A DNA stretch of 49,310 nucleotides, taken from contig JAWQRN010000028.1 of NCBI GenBank assembly GCA_033557685.1, positions 1 to 49,310 on the forward strand, written 5' to 3'. Below are positions 23,401-28,048 of this stretch, one piece after another. Under the pieces are notes generated by a model, which searched no databases, was not told the DNA's origin, and saw only the letters and a program-made list of their open reading frames with translations. The translations under genes and the position numbers were made by a program. The stretch's first letter is position 1, and each line of letters opens with the position of its first letter. The stretch is from Sperchopsis tessellata. Taxonomy: Eukaryota > Arthropoda > Insecta > Coleoptera > Hydrophilidae.

Positions 23401-24560
23401 AGAGATTCATCTCGGGGGGTTGTCTTCCTTTTTCTTCCACATTCTCCCTTTTGTTTGATTATCTTGTTTACAGCTCCCAAGTTCACAGAACACTCATTAG
23501 CATTGTCCCTTTGCGTCATGGATGTGTGCTCAAATGTATTATTTCTCACAACTCCACAAGGAAACGTGTAACACAGTGAAAGTAACCCGCAAAACTACCG
23601 ACATTGACAATTACTTATTGCAGAATGGCAGGTTAAGTGATCTGTAGAGAAACAGTTGTCAAAATTACAGCAGTGCTGCCATCTTAAAAAAATAAAGAAA
23701 TGCTCAATGTTCACATTAATTCACGCAATACTGTATTTCTATCTACCAAAAGGTGAGTAGATGGGCCTCTTTACAAAGCAATATTTGAGATGTTTTGACT
23801 ACTTTATCAATACCAATTCTTGATGCGGATGACCCCCATTACTAATCATTTCGAATATGATAAGAATTTAGACATTAGTTTCAAGATGACCAAAAATTGA
23901 ATTTAATTTTTTTTGCAGATCAACATGAATACAACAATAGAAGTACAAAATCCTAAATTAATTTTAAGAAATGAAAACCACTCTCCGACGAAAGAAACAG
24001 ATGTCACGTCAACAACATCGGATGAAATAGAACAATGTAGTTCAACTAAAGACGACCTCCATGACCATGAAAGTGTTGTACAGTCCAAATTGGATGGCAG
24101 ACAAGGTAACACACAATCAATGGACGATAACGTAACTTCTACACCAATAAAATCTAATAGGATGAAACTTAACATGCCACAAACATCGGATTCAGTACCT
24201 GACACACCTAGCAATCCTATTCTTCAAGATGACGAGCAATCCACAGAAAAAAGAAAAAGGGGAAGGCCCAAAAAGCATTCACAATCACATAAAAAAATTA
24301 AGTTAAATGAACTGAAAGAGGTTCCAAAACTACAAACACCCCCTAAACCACACAATGTAGTAAGCTTAATCGGGCCATATAACAGCCCCGCCCAAGAAGT
24401 TATATTGTCGTCATCTGTACCTACCCGTCATTTAAGGGTATCGAAGAATTCTGTGGTCGATTCACACTCAGATGTAAGGTTGTTAAAAAGGCACAGGGTT
24501 TACGAGAAAGACTTGCCGATTCGAAAACGGTCTACGCCAAGATGTGAGACTACTTTGTAA
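2263..24560 (+). CDS. NSD: NSD-family histone H3K36 methyltransferase, C-terminal part (six exons)
   Basis: Exons 2263-2449, 6604-6899, 6993-7216, 8528-8732, 8818-8972 and 23919-24560 join to 568 codons plus a TAA stop; all introns are GT-AG and all phases agree. Residue numbers count from the first full codon in view. The AWS zinc domain is at about 42-86 (CEC, CLNR, ECDPEVC). The SET domain follows, with the GWG cofactor motif at 101-103, RFMNHSCQPN at 165-174 and ELTFNYN at 201-207. The post-SET cysteines (CRCGAPNC) are at 218-225. PHD is at about 268-310 and C5HCH to 355, ending in EHDP. An AT-hook, KRKRGRPKK, is at 466-474. This order is the NSD/Mes-4 signature; the family dimethylates H3K36 in chromatin. 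All SET motifs needed for catalysis look intact. PWWP and upstream PHD domains would lie before base 1. ASH1/SETD2-type enzymes are less likely because of the PHD-C5HCH tail. The exact paralogue is not resolved. Confidence 0.93.
2450..3115. other. NSD intron, nothing recognised
   Basis: AT-rich intron without recognisable coding or repeat structure. The stretch around 2525-2720 is somewhat less AT-rich and could be a fragment of a dispersed repeat, but I could not identify one. Confidence 0.4.
3116..4600 (+). mobile_element. Non-LTR retrotransposon remnant (reverse transcriptase and C-terminus)
   Basis: Successive broken frames follow the order of a LINE reverse transcriptase. A GKVAGVADDLAELLK block (about 3140-3190) is a decayed GKAxGxDxIPAELLK. 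WSQGIIMKIPKK is at about 3268-3303 and LEHGGRVLGNISIENGVKQG at 3603-3662. LEDLEIADGVCLLTETEQHI (about 3762-3821) is the catalytic FADD region with both aspartates of the DD pair compromised. VDRFCYLGSVLDW is at 3951-3989. RRRVGRPVDTWWRGL (about 4391-4435) marks the C-terminal tail. Several frameshifts and stops make it inactive. Confidence 0.85.
4682..4805. repeat. 63-bp tandem duplication
   Basis: A unit starting CAGGAATTAAGGAG at 4682 is repeated from 4745 with only a few substitutions (shared internal GTGAAGTGAATGTACAGGT). Two copies are present. Confidence 0.9.
4801..5460 (-). mobile_element. Jockey/I-group non-LTR retrotransposon remnant
   Basis: Minus-strand frames give a decayed reverse transcriptase: FDCVHNTNLL (about 5430-5400), GVPQRSISGPLLF with VSYVSDYLP (5310-5250), then a broken LFADD-like ECLFSEDKSLRT. 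A downstream thumb-like segment reads YFELFTEFSIGMLLWSASN and IKQKRIIRV (4960-4860). Frameshifts separate these parts. The family is judged from motif wording only. Confidence 0.75.
5736..6363. mobile_element. 628-bp non-autonomous inverted-repeat element (MITE-like)
   Basis: The left end GGCCTTGTATACACCG (5736-5751) and the reverse complement of the right end, GGCCTAGTATACACCG (6348-6363), match at 15 of 16 bases. The interior encodes no protein and carries several short palindromes of the form CCTA-n-TAGG at 5871-5881, 6236-6246, 6254-6264, 6295-6307 and 6332-6342. No clear target-site duplication could be assigned, so the superfamily is left open. Confidence 0.75.
6604..6899 (+). CDS. NSD: NSD exon: second half of AWS and SET N-terminal part
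   Basis: The acceptor is AG at 6602-6603 and the donor GT at 6900-6901. It opens with the last base of a split Arg codon, continues LLLTECDPEVCPAG, and contains the SAM-contacting GRGWGLKA and the YYFLTIDKDRMIDAG strand. It ends after the first base of a Gly codon. The following intron is only 93 bp. Confidence 0.95.
6993..7216 (+). CDS. NSD: NSD exon: SET catalytic core and post-SET
   Basis: The acceptor is AG at 6991-6992 and the donor GT at 7217-7218. It encodes NVARFMNHSCQPNCETQKW, the pseudoknot of the SET fold that binds cofactor and substrate, then ELTFNYN with the active-site tyrosine. The post-SET zinc cysteines read CRCGAPNCSGFIG. No catalytic residue is visibly changed. It ends in phase 0. 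Confidence 0.96.
7283..8426 (+). mobile_element. Decayed mariner transposon
   Basis: The ends carry the mariner-type TIR core TGGCCAAAAAG (inverted at 7294-7305 and 8405-8415). Between them, broken + strand frames give a mariner transposase. CQNWF in the DNA-binding domain is at about 7597-7612. LKQLGYASK is at about 7750-7775, then HIDICDSLLKRKKNDPF and IIDDEKWIAYNN with the first catalytic Asp (about 7805-7905). LVNRKGVVFHHDNTRPH with the second Asp is at 8092-8142. Stops and frameshifts throughout show it is inactive. At about 1.14 kb it is shorter than a typical 1.3-kb mariner. Confidence 0.88.
8528..8732 (+). CDS. NSD: NSD exon: basic linker and PHD finger
   Basis: The acceptor is AG at 8526-8527 and the donor GT at 8733-8734. 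A lysine-rich linker (KKSKKILKKHKMKKRK) is followed by PHD zinc ligands CFVCGDNGDV, C...C and YHLKC. It begins in phase 0 and ends after one base of a Gly codon. The NSD family uses this finger with the next C5HCH domain in chromatin and partner binding. Confidence 0.93.
8818..8972 (+). CDS. NSD: NSD exon: end of PHD and C5HCH domain
   Basis: The acceptor is AG at 8816-8817 and the donor GTAAGT at 8973. It encodes KWVCPWHNCNVCSKRT, CCVKCTSSYCPVH and CNEHDP, the compact zinc domain that closes the conserved part of NSD proteins. It ends in phase 0, matching the phase-0 start of the last exon 14.9 kb downstream. The open frame continues into the intron to 9224, but that tail has no recognisable domain and the donor site is strong. 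Confidence 0.92.
9268..9566 (-). mobile_element. tRNA-derived SINE, copy 1
   Basis: The reverse complement starts with a tRNA-like head containing an A-box-like AGCTCAGTGGCTAAG and a B-box-like GGGATCGAGTCCC. A tRNA-unrelated body and a tail matching AAATAAA-CAAAC follow. Imperfect 13-bp flanks TA[A/G]TGTAATATGT at 9255-9267 and 9567-9579 look like the target-site duplication (the left one overlaps the tail by no more than a base). Copies 2 and 3 are at 16590 and 19294. Confidence 0.88.
9567..9990. other. NSD intron, AT-rich, nothing recognised
   Basis: AT-rich intron sequence with a short (TAA)n run near 9718-9733. No gene or transposon protein is seen. Confidence 0.4.
9996..10052 (+). repeat. 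Penelope-like terminal sequence fragment
   Basis: GCAATGGTGGACGAAAC followed by CCGGAAAACCTAAAGATG repeats, in the same order, the sequence found in inverted copies at 37850-38054. GGTGGACGAAAC looks like the 3' half of the hammerhead ribozyme known at Penelope-like element termini. The 5' half (CUGAUGA core) is not intact here. A Tigger element begins 18 bp downstream. Confidence 0.5.
10440..10800 (-). mobile_element. Jockey-like LINE fragment inside the Tigger
   Basis: Read on the minus strand, SCAGVRYLGFELDHKMNFNG (about 10745-10685) and CRRPAMKNLQTA preceded by ICRPILEYGHILYVN (about 10580-10490) are the post-catalytic region of a Jockey/R1-type reverse transcriptase. Stops interrupt it. 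It lies wholly within the Tigger ends, so it inserted into the Tigger or was captured by it. Confidence 0.75.
10822..11005. repeat. Diverged direct repeat of about 95 bp
   Basis: GAATATGGGAACTTC...GTATTACCG...TAAAATTCT at 10822 onward recurs as GAATGTGGGAACTTC...GTATTACCG...TAAAATTCT from 10923. It lies in the 5' non-coding part of the Tigger. Such subterminal direct repeats can be transposase-binding regions, but that is inference. Confidence 0.65.
11168..12400 (+). pseudogene. Broken Tigger transposase
   Basis: The frame starts MSKIPNQSN at 11168 with a CENP-B N-terminal helix-turn-helix-like block (KKACYVINLETKCNVIKARV). It breaks, then resumes with VFNVDETALF (first catalytic Asp, about 11710-11740), KDRLMLILGGN (about 11805-11835), FFVLDNVPGHP (second Asp, about 12060-12090) and a degenerate IQPVN-stop where this family normally has QPxDQG (about 12165-12180). 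At least three in-frame stops and several shifts show loss of function. Confidence 0.88.
12880..13254. other. NSD intron, nothing recognised
   Basis: AT-rich sequence between the Tigger and the next LINE. The 85-codon frame at 12938-13195 has no family resemblance and is taken as chance. Confidence 0.4.
13255..14945 (-). mobile_element. LINE remnant interrupted by a mariner fragment
   Basis: Minus-strand order: an RT-upstream block FYNDVLLAIYREEKMPSDW with GTIQPI (about 14800-14705), then a mariner insert (14378-14695). RT motifs follow: YYLFIDFKRAFDKVNR (about 14228-14180), IGVRQGDVLSALLLNLILDA (about 14050-13990) and intact YADD (about 13925). The thumb reads LIRAIVTYGCET (about 13720-13685), and a frameshifted C-terminal tail runs to about 13255. 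RT residues between the insert and LSRVLNRKL are lost, so insertion was followed by deletion. Confidence 0.85.
14378..14695 (-). mobile_element. Truncated mariner, copy 1 (N-terminal half)
   Basis: The right end reads ...CATATTTACAGACCTGG, the mariner TIR, followed by TA at 14696-14697. Minus-strand translation gives the transposase N-terminus: CYHLKKTAAESHRMLVETY and GEHALGK. The C-terminal half and the other TIR are absent. It closely matches 21783-22206, including flanking LINE sequence on its right side. Confidence 0.85.
14946..15609. other. NSD intron with a possible unknown repeat
   Basis: About 15070-15170 is GC-richer and ends in a CT-rich run (CTCTCTGTCTCTCTCTCTCG). About 15220-15480 has runs such as ACTTTAAACGTGTTTTTCTC and CAAAACTGCATTTTAAAAA that resemble decayed dispersed repeats. 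No protein or paired ends were found. Confidence 0.35.
15610..16345 (-). mobile_element. LINE 3' remnant ending in a (TA)n tract
   Basis: Minus-strand frames read YKYLGVKILKEG (about 16255-16220), YNSIIRSIITYSSEVWPIKD (about 16108-16050), VMDYWRRAAGKSR (about 16020-15980), then in another frame MQRMDQDGIRRRKYY (about 15892-15848). This is the post-RT tail of an arthropod LINE. A TA microsatellite at about 15667-15683 lies at the 3' end. The catalytic core is missing. Confidence 0.8.
16590..16845 (+). mobile_element. tRNA-derived SINE, copy 2
   Basis: The head contains TAGCTCAATAGCTAAGTACT (A-box region) and GGGTTCGAGTCCC (canonical B box). The body matches copy 1 in reverse complement (for example GGACGTAAAACGGTGGGTCC), and the tail is shortened. 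No target-site duplication was found for this copy. Confidence 0.85.
16846..18101. other. NSD intron, mostly unique looking
   Basis: AT-rich sequence. Contains the tandem duplication at 17160-17235 and, at 17815-17833, CAGTGGTTCCAAACTTTTC, which looks like a lone hAT-type end without a partner. No gene is supported. Confidence 0.4.
17160..17235. repeat. 38-bp tandem duplication
   Basis: The unit ACGTTCAAAACTATATTTTT plus GCTGAAATTCAGTTTTGT is present twice in direct order (17160-17197 and 17198-17235), with a few differences near the end of the second copy. Confidence 0.85.
18102..19060 (-). mobile_element. LINE remnant with internal deletion
   Basis: Minus-strand translation shows the post-endonuclease linker (MMTDEIVPFMTNN, about 18990-18950), then EVERAIHTLKTAK at the start of the reverse transcriptase (about 18660-18620). 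It jumps directly to the thumb: MEIKFRIENACGVFMNFKNV, YVWSKLFYGMEVWTL and MEALEMRIYRRVLKI (18380-18160). The catalytic palm is deleted. Weak endonuclease-like sequence continues toward 19250. Confidence 0.75.
19294..19539 (+). mobile_element. tRNA-derived SINE, copy 3, with target-site duplication
   Basis: The head contains TTAGCTCAGTGGCTAAG and a B-box-like GAGTTCGAGATCC; the body and the AAATAAAGAAACAAAC tail match copy 1. It is flanked by AATTCCAAAACTC (19281-19293) and AATTCCAATACTC (19540-19552), a 13-bp duplication with one mismatch. That is what retroposition produces. Confidence 0.92.
19759..20660 (-). mobile_element. Jockey/CR1-like LINE remnant
   Basis: Minus-strand frames give YGVREIPGILLHSYL and GIPQGFLLGPLLLMMYMNN (about 20570-20410), the RT motif before the missing FADD, then LKFLGIYLNYRLNCMVHI (about 20215-20160) and a long thumb and tail with KNMLLGVLNYII at the end. 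The FADD segment between about 20375 and 20245 is not readable. It is frameshifted and inactive. Confidence 0.82.
20661..20989. other. NSD intron, nothing recognised
   Basis: AT-rich stretch between a LINE and a mariner. It is not a recognisable continuation of the LINE fragment found on the other side of the mariner. Confidence 0.35.
20990..22206 (-). mobile_element. Mariner transposon, copy 2, both ends present
   Basis: The left end CCAGGTCTGTAAATATTAAA (20990-21009) matches the reverse complement of the right end, CCAGGTCTGTAAATATGAAA (22187-22206), at 19 of 20 bases. Minus-strand frames read YHLKKTAAESHRMLVEAYGE, FERFKKFKTDGFDVRKEERG (21990-21840), LLHDNAPSHTAKPVQ (second catalytic Asp, about 21325-21280) and YSPNLAPSDYYLF, where the expected PDLAPSDYHLF Asp is changed to Asn (about 21235-21195), then MGHALAEQRF. 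Frameshifts lie between. The changed third Asp and the shifts make it inactive. Confidence 0.92.
22207..22444 (-). mobile_element. LINE fragment flanking mariner copy 2
   Basis: Nearly identical to 14698-14945, the RT-upstream piece of the LINE at 13255-14945. The rest of that LINE is not found on the other side of the mariner, so this is part of a duplicated LINE-mariner junction. Confidence 0.8.
22543..23733 (-). mobile_element. Tc1-like transposon, copy A
   Basis: Ends CAGTATTGTGCGAATTAATG (22543) and the inverted CATTAATTCACGCAATACTG (right end, 23733) are flanked by TA. Minus-strand frames give the catalytic set: FSDETHF (first Asp), a degenerate LDSALCH for the second Asp, and WPGNSPDLNPIENMW with the final Glu at about 22855-22810. 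ORIs and frames are broken by shifts, and the paired-like N-terminus is only partly readable. It is closely related to copy B at 44456. Confidence 0.92.
23919..24560 (+). CDS. NSD: NSD last exon: low-complexity tail with AT-hook
   Basis: A pyrimidine-rich tract and GCAG acceptor (23917-23918) open a phase-0 exon of 213 codons plus TAA at 24558-24560. It is rich in Ser, Thr, Asp and Lys and contains an AT-hook (KRKRGRPKK, about 24249-24275), which binds the minor groove of AT-rich DNA. No other domain is seen. Joining it to the C5HCH exon rests on phase, strand and the AT-hook; another small exon in the 14.9-kb intron cannot be excluded. Confidence 0.82.
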   Translation: MNMNTTIEVQNPKLILRNENHSPTKETDVTSTTSDEIEQCSSTKDDLHDHESVVQSKLDGRQGNTQSMDDNVTSTPIKSNRMKLNMPQTSDSVPDTPSNPILQDDEQSTEKRKRGRPKKHSQSHKKIKLNELKEVPKLQTPPKPHNVVSLIGPYNSPAQEVILSSSVPTRHLRVSKNSVVDSHSDVRLLKRHRVYEKDLPIRKRSTPRCETTL

Positions 24561-25015
24561 TTAATTTTGTTTTAAATTTTATTTTTTTTTTTTTCGATTA
24601 TATATACATATTATACTATATTATATGAAAGTATAGGATGTTCTTGGCAGTTTTGATGTGTCTTTAATTGTTTTTTTTAATCGCTTCATGTTCCATTTTA
24701 ACTGCCATTTTTGTTTTATATATGTTTATTATAGCTTAGAGTTAAATAATAACAGAAAATAAGACACTGGTTTGTTTTTCTTTTGCCTAAAATTTCATTA
24801 TGTGAGAAGTTATTGTTTTCATTTTATTATGTTGTTTACCTACATACTATGTATAATGTTTTTATTAATAAACTATGTTTATTTGATACCAAGCAAAAAG
24901 CTATTGTTATTATTAAGATTGGATAAGGAAGTAACCAAAAGCAAAAAAATACTTAAAAAGAAATGCAAAAGTATGTGCCCATAATTCATACAAGTTGTGT
25001 TACAGGTATACATGC
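24561..25015 (+). other. Probable NSD 3' UTR
   Basis: AT-rich sequence following the stop. A canonical AATAAA lies at 24867-24872, about 310 bp after the stop, and is a plausible polyadenylation signal. Confidence 0.5.
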
Positions 25016-25330
25016 CTAAGATGGCCAATGGGGAGTGGGGATGCTGCGTGATTTTTCAGCCCTGTTAGACTCAAGCTGAACACTGTAGAAACATGCTGAA
25101 GCCGAAATAAGTAAGTCCTGTACAACCGGAAGGAGAATAATAGGAAATTCAGCACTTAGCGGCAAGCCGACTATGTAATCTTCGATATGGCATATCCTCA
25201 TCAGACTGTATTTCTCGATATTTGTTACTTCAGCATTGCACAGGAAAGATCTCCGGTCCATATGTCGGGCCAAATCTCCTGCAAACACGTGGAGCTTCGC
25301 TCACCATCGGCTACCTTACGTTTGTAGACC
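25016..25330. other. GC-richer stretch of unknown nature
   Basis: Distinctly less AT-rich than its surroundings. A 90-codon frame on the minus strand (25288-25016) spans most of it, but its product (LLISASACFYSVQLESNR) matches no family I know. It could be a decayed repeat or an unrecognised exon. Confidence 0.35.
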
Positions 25331-25709
25331 TGTACATACAATGACTTGTTACTCAGCCAGTAAGTTTTGATAATTGAAATTCTTTTAGAGTAGATACAAA
25401 AATAATTTATTCCAATTTTAAGATTACGATCAATGAATTAAAATGCATAAAACTATCAATTTATATATATAATATATATAAATTTGCAATAGTACAAAAA
25501 TAACAATATAGGAGCTTAAGTGCAAGACAACATTTAGGTGTATATAGTTAGTAGAACGATCTAAGCTAATGCATTGTTCGCACTCCTTCTGAGTCTGACA
25601 AACGAAGTGTGCAAGTTTCATAAAAAAAGGTAAGTTTTTAATTTTCCCAGATTTAGCCCTCTATTTACATATATGTAAGAAGTATATTTTTTGTTTCATT
25701 TGCAATATC

Positions 25710-26406
25710 CAAGTTCACTACTCTTACAAGCACGAATCATGTTCACCCTACTAACAAGCGCCAACCAAGTTCGCCACACTTACAAACACCAAAGTTTGTC
25801 AAACTTACAAACGACAACAAATTTCGTAACACTTACATGCACCATTTAAGTTCAACACACTTATAAGCACCAACCAAGTTCGCCACACTTACAAGCATCA
25901 ACTAAGTTCGCCACATTTACAAGCATCAACCAAGTTCGCCACACTTACAATTGACACCCAAGTTTGCCACACTTACAAGAGACAACAAAGTTCGCCACCA
26001 CCCTTATGAGCATCAACCAAGTTCACCACACTTACATATGACACCCTTAAGAGCACGACCATGTTCGCCACACTTACATATGACACCCAAGTTTGCCACA
26101 CTTAAAAGCAAAAGATTAGTGTGTCTTCTTATAGCTTAAATGTTCTAATGAACTATTATATATAAAAAATAACATTTAGATTTTACTGAATTTGGTGGGG
26201 TACAAGTTTTCATTCAAAACAAACTATTATATGATTAAAACTTGATTTCAGACAAAATACTAAATATGAACAAGCTACAACCAAGTTTGCCACATTTACA
26301 AACGAAAAAAAATTCACAACATATACAAGCGATAAAAAAGTTCGCCACACAAGAACAAAGTTCACCACACTTGCATACAACAAAGTTTGCCACACTTACA
26401 TGGAAG
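25710..26406. repeat. 28-bp minisatellite, two blocks
   Basis: About fourteen units of 25-31 bp, consensus AAGTTCGCCACACTTACAAG followed by CACCAACC, run head to tail from 25710 to 26110. A second block of about five looser units lies at 26275-26406 after a 165-bp AT-rich gap. Units vary at a few positions, and one (about 26031-26060) has an internal insertion. The period is not a multiple of three and there is no long open frame, so it is non-coding. Confidence 0.92.
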
Positions 26407-26595
26407 AACCATCTTCATAGGGACATGTTAAAGTCCAATTGCTTTTCCTGAATCGTATATTTATTGTAAATATAATTAAAATGAACTTAATATAATTTTT
26501 ACTTAATTTTGTGTTTTATTAACCTTTTTATCTAAACATTTCCTACCAATGTCAATCAGAATTTATTTTATTTTGACAGAAAATAAAAAAAAAAT

Positions 26596-27000
26596 TATGG
26601 AAATTAATATCCGCGTGTTCCTGCCATCCTGGTCCGAATTGCCATATTCGTAAAATATCCTAGCAAATTAGAAATTTAATGTTGATTAAAAATCTAAAAA
26701 AAATGGCGGGAGACGATCTCCACGTGTTTCTGCGAGCCTGGTCCAAATTGTCACTATTCGTAAAGTTTTTTGGCAAAATCGAAATTTTATAAAATTCTTT
26801 AAAAAAAATGGCGGGAAACCATCTCCACGTGTTCATGCGATCCTGGTCCAAATTTCCGATTTTCGAAAAATTTCTAAGCAAAATCAGAATTTTTTAAATT
26901 TTACCAAATTTAAAAAAGAATGCCTCCTCGCGTTTCTGCGATCCTGATACTTAATTACAAATTTCTGGCAAAATTCCGACACTGGACCGGGATCACATGA
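26596..27000. repeat. Roughly 105-bp tandem repeat, four diverged units
   Basis: Units start near 26596, 26703, 26808 and 26920. Each carries a block like ATCTCCACGTGTTTCTGCGA, then CCTGGTCCAAATT, then an AT-rich spacer with CAAAATC. Two units begin ATGGCGGGA. The fourth is degraded. Looks like a short satellite array. Confidence 0.85.
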
Positions 27001-27991
27001 ATGAACAGAGATATTTTCCCGCCATATTTTAATTTTTCGAAAACTAAGAAATTCATACCAGGAGTGCAGAAATCCGTGGAGGTAATTTTTATTCTATTAA
27101 TTCACGAGATCTTCATCAGAATTATGAAATATATAAAAATATGTACTTACTTTTAAGGTCATTAATACTTTTAAATCTTCAGGTTAAATGTTGCAATCAT
27201 TTGCATTTTTTTTCTCATTATCAACTAGTTAAAGTAACAACTTTCTTTCACTCATTACTTTTTCTACAGGTAGGTATGATTGAAATTAAAGTAAATCTTG
27301 TCATTAGCAATATATTTTATTAATAATACCATGACATTTATTTTTTATACTAAAATAAACTTAAATAAACATCTAACAAAAAAAATTATATATACTATTT
27401 ACAAATGAATGCTCATACGATTTGATTGTAATCTTAAACAACTAACAACAAATAAATATACGTAAGTAATAAAGATAATTTAATAAAAAGAACACAATCA
27501 TTTTGTATGACATTGTTTTGTTTAGTAGTCTTATAAAATTCATCTCTTCCGTGATAAAAACATCACAAAATATTAATTTCCTTCTCCGCAACAAGTGATG
27601 AAAGCAACAAACATAAAAGCACTCCATACAGCTTAATAGGTAATACTCCGTTCCAAAACAATAATTAAATAAACAATTTAGAATTGTCGCTTTCATCACA
27701 GGCCGCAGAAAATCACGTACATCAGGTCTTTAGCTCTGACCTTTGTTAATTATAATCACAATACTCGTTAATACAAAACAAATATTGAAAGGAATTATTT
27801 ACAAGATCTGTATTTTTTGGATTGATAAACAATGCCTCTAACGGGATGTCAACATGTTAAGCAAGATCACAGGAGTATATTTGGCAAAAACTTTTTTATC
27901 TTCCGTCCTCCTTTTAAAGCGTCTCTCTTGCGTATCCTGCCGTCACCTGAAGGCACTGAGTGATTCTTTCCCCTGCTTTATTACAGCTCGT
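27001..27991 (-). other. Probable cactus 3' UTR and intergenic sequence
   Basis: AT-rich sequence downstream of the cactus stop on the minus strand. AATAAA occurs about 20 bp after the stop (TTTATT near 27977 on +), and further AATAAA motifs occur toward 27340, so the true 3' end is uncertain. Confidence 0.4.
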
Positions 27992-28048
27992 CTACGCACT
28001 AGCATTCACCAGTTTTGGCATGAACATACTTTGTGTCTCGTATGCCAT
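27992..28048 (-). CDS. cact: Predicted terminal cactus exon
   Basis: A strong minus-strand acceptor (T-rich tract then TTACAG, 28049-28054) is followed by an 18-codon phase-0 frame and TAG. Its product is MAYETQSMFMPKLVNASA. The preceding exon ends in phase 0, so the join keeps frame. The only alternative in view is read-through of the 29588 donor for 40 codons of hydrophobic sequence, which does not look like an IkB tail. Confidence 0.6.
   Translation of the reverse strand: MAYETQSMFMPKLVNASA

Noticed and set aside
23913..24560. Separate small gene starting at an internal ATG
   Set aside because: There is a strong acceptor at 23917-23918, the phase matches the NSD exon, and the AT-hook suits a chromatin protein. 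It reads best as the NSD last exon.
25710..26406. Regular short repeats with spacer-like variation, suggesting a CRISPR array
   Set aside because: Units are head-to-tail and diverged throughout, with no constant repeat separated by unique spacers, and the window is eukaryotic. It is a minisatellite.
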